Shown in pieces: positions 1-5,118 of a stretch of DNA of 5,118 nt. The notes below the pieces were generated by a model. That model was given only the letters and a program-made list of their open reading frames with translations, searched no databases and had not been told where the DNA came from. The position numbers were made by a program, and so were the translations under genes. This DNA comes from Methanocalculus sp. (lineage in GTDB: Archaea > Halobacteriota > Methanomicrobia > Methanomicrobiales > Methanocorpusculaceae). The DNA is taken from contig NZ_JARVGN010000147.1 in the NCBI RefSeq assembly GCF_029762515.1, positions 1-5,118 of the forward strand. The letters are read 5' to 3'. Numbering within the stretch: position 1 is the first letter of the stretch; each line of letters opens with the position of its first letter.

Positions 1-497
1 AATGGGTGCGGATTATTACCGAAGCCCACAGCATGGGTATCCCGACGACAGCGACCATCATGTACGGGCATATCGAATCAGATGCTGATCGCGCCCGCCA
101 TCTTGCGATAGTCAGGGATATACAGGATGAAACGGCTGGATTCACGGAGTTTGTCCCCCTTTCATTCATCCACCAGCAGACCCCGATCTACCAAAAGGGG
201 CTCGCACGTGCCGGTGCTACCGGGAGGGAGGATATCCTGATGCATGCGGTATCCCGGTTATTCCTCGATAATATCAAAAATATCCAGGTCTCCTGGGTGA
301 AGCTCGGGCAGAAGATGGCTCAGCTTCTGCTGATTGCCGGAGCAAATGATCTCGGCGGGACGGTCTATGAGGAGTCTATCTCAAAGAGTGCCGGGGCAGT
401 CCAGACAGATTTCCTCGACCCGCTCGTGATGAAGCGGATGGCAGAAGATCTTGGACGACCTCTCCGTGAACGGACAACGCTGTATCAGCAGATCTGA
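1..497 (+). CDS. cofH: FO synthase subunit 2 (CofH), 3' part only
   Basis: This is the C-terminal part of a radical-SAM TIM-barrel protein of the CofH/MqnC/MqnE group. CofH joins the tyrosine-derived radical to the CofG-bound pyrimidine to make the deazaflavin FO, the chromophore of coenzyme F420. The first whole codon is at 3 (Trp), so the gene enters from the left edge; the GTG at 6 is internal. Visible family hallmarks are TTATIMYGHIE near the edge, FVPLSFIHQQTPIYQKG, NIQVSWVKLGQ and GGTVYEESISKSAGA, followed by a typical short tail ending in LYQQI. The CxxxCxxC iron-sulfur motif lies upstream, outside the window. About 164 codons are seen of a family length near 350. It ends in two in-frame stops, TGA then TAA (495-500). 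CofH is preferred over the menaquinone enzymes because the neighbours look methanogenic; methanogens can carry cofH paralogues, which cannot be told apart here. Confidence 0.88.
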   Translation, partial: WVRIITEAHSMGIPTTATIMYGHIESDADRARHLAIVRDIQDETAGFTEFVPLSFIHQQTPIYQKGLARAGATGREDILMHAVSRLFLDNIKNIQVSWVKLGQKMAQLLLIAGANDLGGTVYEESISKSAGAVQTDFLDPLVMKRMAEDLGRPLRERTTLYQQI

Positions 498-500
498 TAA

Positions 501-510
501 CCTATATAGG
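501..510 (+). promoter_or_regulatory. TATA box for the small zinc-finger gene
   Basis: CCTATATAGG begins just after the tandem stop of cofH. Its centre is about 27 bases before the ATG at 532, which is the normal archaeal distance from TATA box to transcription start. The transcript would therefore begin at or next to the start codon (leaderless), fitting the absence of any Shine-Dalgarno sequence. The ten bases are a perfect palindrome, so direction is set only by context. Inferred by eye. Confidence 0.6.
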
Positions 511-531
511 AACTGGCGTTCTTTTACTTTT

Positions 532-804
532 ATGGGATTTGCAAGCTGTGTTTACTGCGGAAGGGTGCTGACGGCTGCCGGTTCCGGTCCCCAGGGTGCT
601 TCCATGGCTGGTGCCGAACGGGGAAGGAAGCTTCCTGTTTGCCTTGATTGCAGGAGGAGCAAGCGGGATCGTTCCCTCACGATGTGGCTTCGGATGTTGA
701 AGAAGAATGATCGGATGCGGTGGGAGCGTATTGCAAAGTACCATTCCCGAAAAACAGGCGGCCAGATCACGATGGAAGTCAAGCGGGTTGAACGGGAACG
801 GTGA
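532..804 (+). CDS. Small double-CxxC protein, degenerate HNH/treble-clef-like
   Basis: A 90-residue basic protein of unknown role. It has two metal-binding pairs, C6-x2-C9 (CVYC) and C37-x2-C40 (CLDC), that should hold one zinc. After the second pair comes RRSKRDRSLTMWLRMLKK, then a Trp/Arg-rich helical stretch (RWERIAKYH). The CxxC...CxxCxxSK...SLxxWL order recalls small HNH-nuclease-like proteins, but the DH-x-x-P catalytic segment expected between the two pairs is absent; residues 14-34 are a Gly/Ala/Ser-rich linker. A nuclease role is therefore doubtful, and nucleic-acid binding is more likely (inference). The ATG at 532 was chosen because a TATA box sits 27 bases upstream; the frame stays open back to a TTG at 451 inside cofH, which would add 27 residues without family-like content. 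It lies between cofH and hmgA on the same strand, 60 bases before hmgA. Confidence 0.62.
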   Translation: MGFASCVYCGRVLTAAGSGPQGASMAGAERGRKLPVCLDCRRSKRDRSLTMWLRMLKKNDRMRWERIAKYHSRKTGGQITMEVKRVERER

Positions 805-828
805 GCTCTTCCCTGTTGCCCCCTCTTC

Positions 829-840
829 AAAAGTTACATT
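829..840 (+). promoter_or_regulatory. Weak TATA-like element before hmgA
   Basis: AAAAGTTACATT is the only AT-rich stretch in the 60-base gap before hmgA and is centred about 30 bases before its ATG. It matches the archaeal TATA consensus poorly. The other promoters in this window have similar spacing and hmgA has no clear Shine-Dalgarno, so a leaderless hmgA transcript is possible. Read-through from the upstream small gene is the alternative. Confidence 0.28.
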
Positions 841-864
841 GCCATGGATGAGTAAAGACTGATC

Positions 865-2073
865 ATGGATCAGTATCGATCGGATCTGAGGGAAGGACGC
901 CTGAAGCTGTACGCTCTTGAGAAGGTGCTGCCGCCAGACGACGCGGTCTCTCTCAGGCGTGAGTATATTGAGGAGGAGACAGGATCTGATCTCTCTCCTC
1001 TGTCATCATATTCGATCCCGATTGACCGGGTGGTCGCCAGGAACTGCGAGAATATGATCGGCTGCGTCCAGATCCCGGTCGGGGTGGCAGGACCGGTTCC
1101 TGTGAAGGGTGAGTATGCTGACAGGACTGTATGGCTTCCGCTCGCCACAACCGAGGGGGCGCTGGTTGCCTCGGTGAACCGGGGCTGTTCTGCGATTACA
1201 AAAGCAGGAGGTGCAGAAGTCCGGATCCTCCGCGATGGGATGACCCGTGCCCCGGTCTTTGCTGCGAGATCTGTTGCCCATGCCCATGAGGTGGCGGCGT
1301 TTGCCGAAGATCACCTTATGGAGATCCAGGAGATTGCAGAATCGACAACCTCGCATGGCGAGCTGATCGGGCTTGTTCCCTATATCGTCGGAACCAGCGT
1401 CTTCCTGAGGTTTGAGTTTGATACCAAAGATGCGATGGGGATGAATATGGTGACGATCGCATCGCAGAAGGCAGCAGATTATATCGCAGAGGAGACCGGC
1501 GCCCGGCTGGTTGCACTCTCCGGAAATATGTGCACAGACAAAAAGCCAGCTGCGATCAATCTCGTTGAAGGGCGTGGTAAGACCGTGACAGCCGGAGTCT
1601 TCCTTCCCGATGCCCTCTGCCGTGACGTCTTCAAATGCAATGCTGCCTCTCTTGCCGAGGTGAATATGCGGAAGAACCTGGTTGGATCCGCCCGTGCCGG
1701 AGCGCTTGGCTTCAATGCCCATGCGGCAAATATCCTCGCCGCCCTCTATATCGCCTGTGGCCAGGATCCGGCTCACGTGGTGGAGGGTTCATCCTGCATT
1801 ACAACAGCTGATCCTATGGATGGCGGGATCTATGTGGCGGTGACGCTTCCTGCAGTGCAGGTTGGAACAGTCGGCGGCGGGACAGGGATTGCAACACAGG
1901 CAGCCTGCCTCTCTCTCCTCGGGGTTGCTGGCAGCGGGGATCCCCCCGGTGCACATGCAAAGGCGTTTGCCGAGATCGTGGCGGCAGGAGTGCTTGCCGG
2001 GGAACTTTCGCTCCTTGGGGCTCTGGCGGCACAGCACCTTGCACGGGCGCATAAGGAGCTTGGGAGAGGGTGA
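865..2073 (+). CDS. hmgA: 3-hydroxy-3-methylglutaryl-CoA reductase, class I
   Basis: A complete 402-residue cytosolic enzyme of usual archaeal length. It reduces HMG-CoA to mevalonate, normally with two NADPH, the committed step toward the isoprenoid chains of archaeal lipids. Motifs in order: ENMIGCVQIPVGVAGP (62-77), ATTEGALVASVNRG (94-107), DAMGMNM (189-195), GNMCTDKKPAA (220-230), GQD (299-301) and GTVGGGTG (334-341). The catalytic residues expected from human HMGR are all present: Glu97, Lys226, Asp301 and, in LARAHKELGR near the C-terminus, His396. There is no N-terminal membrane anchor, unlike eukaryotic forms. The start is firm: an in-frame TAA at 853-855 lies only three codons before the ATG. 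No good Shine-Dalgarno is visible. The stop is four bases from the convergent stop of the TOPRIM gene. The class I assignment rests on the motif set. Confidence 0.97.
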   Translation: MDQYRSDLREGRLKLYALEKVLPPDDAVSLRREYIEEETGSDLSPLSSYSIPIDRVVARNCENMIGCVQIPVGVAGPVPVKGEYADRTVWLPLATTEGALVASVNRGCSAITKAGGAEVRILRDGMTRAPVFAARSVAHAHEVAAFAEDHLMEIQEIAESTTSHGELIGLVPYIVGTSVFLRFEFDTKDAMGMNMVTIASQKAADYIAEETGARLVALSGNMCTDKKPAAINLVEGRGKTVTAGVFLPDALCRDVFKCNAASLAEVNMRKNLVGSARAGALGFNAHAANILAALYIACGQDPAHVVEGSSCITTADPMDGGIYVAVTLPAVQVGTVGGGTGIATQAACLSLLGVAGSGDPPGAHAKAFAEIVAAGVLAGELSLLGALAAQHLARAHKELGRG

Positions 2074-2077
2074 AATC

Positions 2078-2650
2078 TTAGTTGGAGAGGAGGGATGCAA
2101 GTTCAAGGAACCATGGTATCTCTTCTCTTTGGCATTGATTGATGAATGAGTTGAGGATGCGTCTTCCCTCATCTCCTTTGAGATCGGAATTGTTTCCGGT
2201 AATCTCCTTTACCTGCCTTTCCAGTGAGCCTGGGATAAAGAAAACCTGATGCTTGATCGCATCCTTGGTCTGAAATGAGAATTCGGATTGCTGAAGGAGA
2301 ATATCTTTTCGGAATCTCTCATTGGCCGCTCTTTTCAGTCTCTCCCGTGTCTTCTGATCGTCATCAAGGCAGAGCAACAACCTGTACTTTGGATTCATGT
2401 CTTCATAGAGGATAACGAAGTTATCGATGCAGTTCTTCCATCCATCTTCGTCTTTGATGAGAATTTGTACGCTTCTCCCTCTTCTGCCGATAAAATCCCT
2501 GACTTTGTTGGATTCGGGGGTTCGCTCTCGCGATTCTGTGAGATCTTTATTATGTACCAACTGATATCGAATTCCCTTCTGTTCAAGGAGAATTGAGAAG
2601 AAGATCAGGTCATGTACTCCTTCACAGAGGATTACTGTTTTTTCTGGCAT
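2078..2650 (-). CDS. Stand-alone TOPRIM-domain protein (OLD/DUF3226/DUF4435-like)
   Basis: A 190-residue protein, probably a metal-dependent nuclease or nucleic-acid-acting partner of the ATPase encoded just upstream. The N-terminus carries the TOPRIM Glu motif VILCEGVHD (residues 6-14, Glu10 and Asp14), and a hydrophobic strand ends in the acidic DxD-type motif LLLCLDDDQK (91-100, Asp96-Asp98). A later IPGSLERQV (139-147, Glu144) resembles the third acidic motif of OLD-type TOPRIM domains. These would form a two-metal site. The ATG follows the ATPase stop by two bases, so the genes are almost certainly co-transcribed and translationally coupled; GGGG about nine bases ahead is only a weak Shine-Dalgarno. 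The gene is convergent with hmgA. TOPRIM proteins also act in primases, topoisomerases and RNase M5, but pairing with an OLD-like ATPase favours the OLD/PARIS/Gabija style. The exact family could not be fixed by eye. Confidence 0.75.
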   Translation of the reverse strand: MPEKTVILCEGVHDLIFFSILLEQKGIRYQLVHNKDLTESRERTPESNKVRDFIGRRGRSVQILIKDEDGWKNCIDNFVILYEDMNPKYRLLLCLDDDQKTRERLKRAANERFRKDILLQQSEFSFQTKDAIKHQVFFIPGSLERQVKEITGNNSDLKGDEGRRILNSFINQCQREEIPWFLELASLLSN

Positions 2651-2652
2651 AC

Positions 2653-3816
2653 TCAGATGCCCCGAAGATCAAGTTTCAGCTCTTCGGTTACTCTGCGCCC
2701 CTCATCGACGGTATAATCATACTTCTCAATAGTCTCGCCGTCGCTTGTCATCTTTGAGATGAGGAGAAGTTCTTTTTCTGCATCATCCTCCGGATAATCC
2801 AGTGCTGTCTGGATGAGGTCATAACTGTGGGTTGTCATGAAGACCTGGACATTGAGTTTTGGAGCATAGGTGAAGAGGGTTTCAATAAAGATAGCGAGGT
2901 ACTCAGGATGGAGGTGGTTTTCAGGTTCTTCAATGAGAAGGATTCCGTCCTGTGATTTACGCAGATAATGGAATAACGAGAGGAGTGTAATAAATCCGTC
3001 ACCATGTGCGGATATTGGAATGGTTTCAATCTCATCTCCTCTTCTGTAGAGGATATTATTCTGGGTAAGCCGTTCAAGGTTCCGAACGAGGTTGTGTTCT
3101 TTGATGAATTGTTCAAGGAGGTGAATCTCTTCATCATCCATTCGTTCGGGAGAGAGTTTCTCCTCGTGAGATACTTTTATTATTGGGGGATGAATCAACT
3201 TTAACGATTTATTTGAGGGTCTATTCAAAGAAATGGGGGAAAATATTCTGCTTTTTAGAAGATAGAAATGCCTGTTTCGTAGCTTGACCTTTTCAGAATT
3301 TTCTATGACATGTTGAAAACGGTCAAATATTTTTTGCCTTTCAATGAGTTGGTATGGTATAATCTGATAACTCAAATCTGATGTGATAATAATATATTCA
3401 AGAGATTCAAAAATCACCTCTATGTATGCTTCCCGGAGTTTATCATTATCTTCAATATCTTTGATATAATTTTCAATTTGGTTGATTCGAATTAGTATGA
3501 TAGATTCTTTGATATGTTCGTATGTTTTTTGGTCTTCCTTCTTACATACATCCAGCGATTGGTAAATAGTGACAGCGTTCAGATTTGAGTAAATTGTTGC
3601 CTTTGATTCGTTGACTTTTATTAGATTCTCTCTATTCTCATTCAAGAGAAACTGATCTCTCTTGTATTCTCCTGTTCCATTGAGAAAAATAGCATCCAGA
3701 AGGGCAGACTTTGCGGTATTATTCTTCCCGCAGATGATATTCAGTTGCCGTGGAGCATAGTCGAGGCTCCCGATGGCTCTGAAATTCTCGATATGGAGTG
3801 TATGAATTCTGCCCAT
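2653..3816 (-). CDS. OLD-like AAA/ABC-type ATPase
   Basis: A 387-residue SMC/ABC-fold ATPase of the type that drives OLD-family nucleases. The N-terminus has the typical opening of RecF/OLD-like ATPases (IENFRAIGSLDY, then strand QLNIICG). Walker A is GKNNTAKSAL (30-39), with Ala35 where Gly is usual. Residues about 60-250 form a charged, Ile/Asn/Lys-rich insert without recognisable motifs. The second half supplies a signature-like ISAHGDGFITLL (268-279), Walker B with D-loop GILLIEEPENHLHPE (291-305, catalytic Glu296/Glu297) and the H-loop FMTTHS (His330). It carries no TOPRIM domain itself; that is the next gene, so this is a split OLD-like arrangement, as in PARIS AriA/AriB. The start follows an in-frame stop at 3829-3831; GAGGT (3824-3820) lies three bases before the ATG. 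The central part is strikingly AT-rich: a hand count of 3301-3360 gives 19 of 60 G+C. A DNA-repair role is the alternative to defence. Confidence 0.85.
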   Translation of the reverse strand: MGRIHTLHIENFRAIGSLDYAPRQLNIICGKNNTAKSALLDAIFLNGTGEYKRDQFLLNENRENLIKVNESKATIYSNLNAVTIYQSLDVCKKEDQKTYEHIKESIILIRINQIENYIKDIEDNDKLREAYIEVIFESLEYIIITSDLSYQIIPYQLIERQKIFDRFQHVIENSEKVKLRNRHFYLLKSRIFSPISLNRPSNKSLKLIHPPIIKVSHEEKLSPERMDDEEIHLLEQFIKEHNLVRNLERLTQNNILYRRGDEIETIPISAHGDGFITLLSLFHYLRKSQDGILLIEEPENHLHPEYLAIFIETLFTYAPKLNVQVFMTTHSYDLIQTALDYPEDDAEKELLLISKMTSDGETIEKYDYTVDEGRRVTEELKLDLRGI

Positions 3817-3838
3817 TATACCTCTTTTTCAGTCGTAA

Positions 3839-3848
3839 CTATTTATAG
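3839..3848 (-). promoter_or_regulatory. TATA box for the ATPase-TOPRIM operon
   Basis: Read on the minus strand this is CTATAAATAG, a strong archaeal TATA box. Its centre is 27-28 bases before the first base of the ATPase start codon (3816), which places the transcription start at or within a few bases of the ATG. The GAGGT at 3824-3820 would then lie at or before the transcript's 5' end and may not serve as a ribosome site. No second promoter is seen between the two genes, consistent with one mRNA. Confidence 0.62.
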
Positions 3849-3920
3849 GTAGGGTGATCAGCTTGTTTGCGTCTCCATTCTCCTCAATGACCCTGCCGCT
3901 CCATGGACTTTGCATCACAA

Positions 3921-3955
3921 CTATCAAATTAAAACAAATTGATAGAAACTGATAG
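3921..3955. repeat. TGATAG half-sites, possible operator
   Basis: CTATCAA at 3921-3927 and TTGATAG at 3939-3945 form a perfect 7-base inverted repeat around an 11-base A-rich spacer. A second TGATAG at 3950-3955 repeats the one at 3940-3945 with a 10-base period, one helical turn. The group lies about 30 bases upstream of the TATA-like element of the corrinoid gene and about 75 bases upstream of the TATA box for the ATPase operon. Symmetry plus helical phasing suggests a transcription-factor site for the corrinoid operon, but in AT-rich DNA short repeats also arise by chance. Confidence 0.4.
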
Positions 3956-3980
3956 ATCCCTCCCCTCTTTTGCTCTCCAA

Positions 3981-3990
3981 ACCTTTATCG
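3981..3990 (+). promoter_or_regulatory. TATA-like element for the corrinoid operon
   Basis: CCTTTATCGT-like sequence centred about 29 bases before the ATG at 4015. The spacing fits a transcript starting at or just before the start codon, and there is no Shine-Dalgarno in AAAAGAACT before the ATG. The match to the TATA consensus is moderate. The TGATAG half-sites lie immediately upstream. Confidence 0.42.
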
Positions 3991-4014
3991 TAACAAAATG
4001 GCATTAAAAGAACT

Positions 4015-4656
4015 ATGAAGAGCGGAGATTATGGATCTTCAGTACAGGCACTTGAGTCGGCCCTCCTCAGGTCAGATTCCGCCGGGGCAAGGGAGATCCT
4101 CAGGGGATCATGCAATCCCGATGAACCATATGCCTGCATATCCGCCCTGATCGAGCCTGCACTCAGGTCAATTGGCGAACAATGGGCTCTGGGGGATGCC
4201 GCCCTCTCCCAGATCTATGTGAGCGGGAGGATCTGCGAGGAGTACATCCGCAGCCTGCCGGTTCCTGTGTCAGGGATACGGCAGGATCAGCCGAAGATCG
4301 GGATTGTGGTTCTTGAAGATTTCCATACTCTCGGCAAAGAGACCGTTCTTGCAGCCCTCCATGCTTCAGGGTATCGTGTCGAGGATTATGGTGCCGGGAC
4401 TACCGTTCCCGAGCTCCTTGAACTGATAAAGCGGGATGGAATCGAGGTGCTCTTCATATCTGCCCTGATGCTCCGTGCAGCACTTGAGGTCAGGCACCTG
4501 ATGGATGGAATCCATGACGAAGGAATACCTGTCCGGGTGATCGTCGGCGGTGCTCCCTTCCTCTTTGATGAGCAGCTCTGGCAGGAGGTGGGAGCTGATG
4601 CCTTTGCCCATGATGCGGCAGAAGCTGTTGCTCTCCTGGAAGGAGGGAAGGTATGA
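4015..4656 (+). CDS. Corrinoid (B12-binding) methyl-carrier protein
   Basis: A 213-residue cytoplasmic protein of the MtaC/MtbC/MttC type, which carries a methyl group on cobalt between two methyltransferases. Residues about 10-85 form the helical cap (B12-binding 2-like), including EPALRSIGEQWALGDAALSQIY. Residues about 93-213 are the Rossmann-like cobalamin domain with the full base-off signature: D102-F103-H104-T105-L106-G107 (DxHxxG, His104 being the cobalt ligand), S149-x-L151 and G178-G179. Length is normal for the family. The start is bounded by an in-frame TAA at 3991-3993. Its stop overlaps the start of the downstream UroD-family methyltransferase (ATGA), indicating a translationally coupled pair. 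The substrate (methanol, methylamines, methoxy compound or other) cannot be told, and no substrate-specific methyltransferase is in the window. MtaC/MtbC naming was avoided because the motif is EDFHTLGK rather than the usual GDVHDIGK. Confidence 0.88.
   Translation: MKSGDYGSSVQALESALLRSDSAGAREILRGSCNPDEPYACISALIEPALRSIGEQWALGDAALSQIYVSGRICEEYIRSLPVPVSGIRQDQPKIGIVVLEDFHTLGKETVLAALHASGYRVEDYGAGTTVPELLELIKRDGIEVLFISALMLRAALEVRHLMDGIHDEGIPVRVIVGGAPFLFDEQLWQEVGADAFAHDAAEAVALLEGGKV
4641..4646 (+). promoter_or_regulatory. Shine-Dalgarno deciding the methyltransferase start
   Basis: AGGAGG, a near-perfect anti-16S match, lies six bases before the ATG at 4653. It favours that start over the in-frame ATG at 4668, whose product would begin with MTPLERTL, the more usual first residues in the family. 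It is the only strong ribosome site in the window, as expected for an internal operon gene in a genome where first genes appear leaderless. Confidence 0.65.
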
Positions 4657-5118
4657 GTGGGGATGAGATGACTCCGCTTGAGCGGACGCTGACTGCCCTC
4701 TCCCATAAAGAGCCGGATCGTGTTCCGCTCTTCCTGAATCTCACGATGCACGGGGCCCGTGAGCTTGGCCTTTCGATTCAGGAGTACTATCAGAAGGTCG
4801 AACATGTGGTCAAAGGCCAGGAGCTTCTGATGAAGAAATATGGCAACGACTGCCTCACCGGTTTCTGCTATGGGGCGGCTGAAGTGGAGGCGTTTGGGGG
4901 GAGTGTCCGGTTCTTTGAGAACGGTCCGCCAAATGCCGGAGCCCCGCCCATCCGGAATCCCGAGACGATTAGCTCTCTTGAGGTACCGGATCCGGCTGAA
5001 TGCCCTCCGCTTCAACGGATGCTCGAGGTAACCCGGATTTTGTCTGACCGGTATGGCGATTCTGTTCCGGTTGCGGGTGTAGCTATCTCCCCGTTCTCTC
5101 TTCCTGTGATGCAGCTTG
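4653..5118 (+). CDS. UroD-family corrinoid methyltransferase, 5' part only
   Basis: The reading frame is open from 4653 to the right edge, giving 155 codons of a protein usually about 340 residues. The N-terminus MTPLERTLTALSHKEPDRVPL is the standard opening of the uroporphyrinogen decarboxylase superfamily (L-E-R then A-L then P-D-R-V-P). This superfamily includes haem-pathway HemE and the zinc methyltransferases MtaA, MtbA and CmuA, which move methyl groups between a corrinoid protein and coenzyme M or another acceptor. HemE is unlikely because the gene is fused by an ATGA overlap to a corrinoid-protein gene. Next come a helical stretch (YYQKVEHVVKGQELLMKKYG) and GAAEVEAFGGSVRFFENGPP, where HemE and MtaA relatives have an equivalent E-A-x-G-G segment. 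The His/Cys zinc ligands lie in the unseen C-terminal half, so activity and acceptor remain inferred. Confidence 0.82.
   Translation, partial: MSGDEMTPLERTLTALSHKEPDRVPLFLNLTMHGARELGLSIQEYYQKVEHVVKGQELLMKKYGNDCLTGFCYGAAEVEAFGGSVRFFENGPPNAGAPPIRNPETISSLEVPDPAECPPLQRMLEVTRILSDRYGDSVPVAGVAISPFSLPVMQL

Noticed and set aside
844..855. Mini-ORF ATG GAT GAG TAA just before hmgA, echoing the true start ATGGATCAG
   Set aside because: Only three codons, no ribosome site, and likely upstream of or near the transcript start. It is useful only because its in-frame TAA fixes the hmgA start.
861..886. Four GATC sites within 26 bases at the hmgA start
   Set aside because: GATC is frequent throughout the G+C-rich genes here, and there is no phased pattern or methyltransferase gene to give the cluster meaning.
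1006..1776. A 256-codon minus-strand open frame
   Set aside because: It lies wholly inside hmgA, whose motifs and catalytic residues are intact on the plus strand. The antisense product is Cys/Arg/Gly-rich with no family motif; it is a codon-bias shadow.
2288..2596. A 102-codon plus-strand frame opposite the TOPRIM gene
   Set aside because: Antisense to a gene with clear TOPRIM motifs, no promoter or ribosome site, and no recognisable protein features.
532..3816. Septu-like system (ATPase PtuA plus HNH PtuB) joining the small zinc protein to the ATPase
   Set aside because: The zinc protein lacks the HNH histidine segment, is on the opposite strand and is separated by hmgA. The ATPase's real operon partner is the TOPRIM protein.
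4653..5118. Haem-pathway uroporphyrinogen decarboxylase (HemE)
   Set aside because: The ATGA overlap with a corrinoid-protein gene favours the MtaA/MtbA/CmuA branch of the superfamily over HemE.

Overview
The window looks like a chromosomal segment of a methanogenic archaeon, most likely Methanomicrobiales-like. The evidence is the end of an F420-cofactor synthesis gene (cofH), a class I archaeal-type HMG-CoA reductase for isoprenoid lipids, a corrinoid methyl-carrier gene coupled to a UroD/MtaA-type methyltransferase, and archaeal TATA-box promoters about 27-30 bases ahead of start codons. The order-level assignment is inference from gene content and style; no rRNA is present to confirm it.

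Layout: (1) bases 1-497, the 3' part of cofH (+). (2) 532-804, a 90-aa double-CxxC protein resembling a degenerate HNH/zinc-finger protein (+), with its own TATA box directly after cofH. (3) 865-2073, complete HMG-CoA reductase (+). (4) 2078-3816, a two-gene minus-strand operon: an OLD-like AAA/ABC-type ATPase followed two bases later by a stand-alone TOPRIM-domain protein. (5) 3817-4014, a divergent intergenic region with a TATA box for each side and three TGATAG half-sites. (6) 4015-4656, a B12-binding corrinoid protein (+), overlapping by ATGA with (7) 4653-5118, the 5' part of a UroD-family corrinoid methyltransferase (+) that runs off the window.

How the genes work together: cofH and hmgA are core metabolism (F420 and archaeol lipid precursor synthesis). 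The corrinoid protein and methyltransferase form a methyl-transfer unit, probably moving a methyl group through a cobamide to a thiol acceptor such as coenzyme M; the substrate cannot be read from the sequence. The ATPase-TOPRIM pair sits between these metabolic blocks, is locally much more AT-rich, and resembles the ATPase + TOPRIM logic of OLD, Gabija and PARIS anti-phage systems. It is the best candidate for an accessory, possibly defensive, system here. No tRNA, rRNA, CRISPR array or recognisable insertion sequence was seen.
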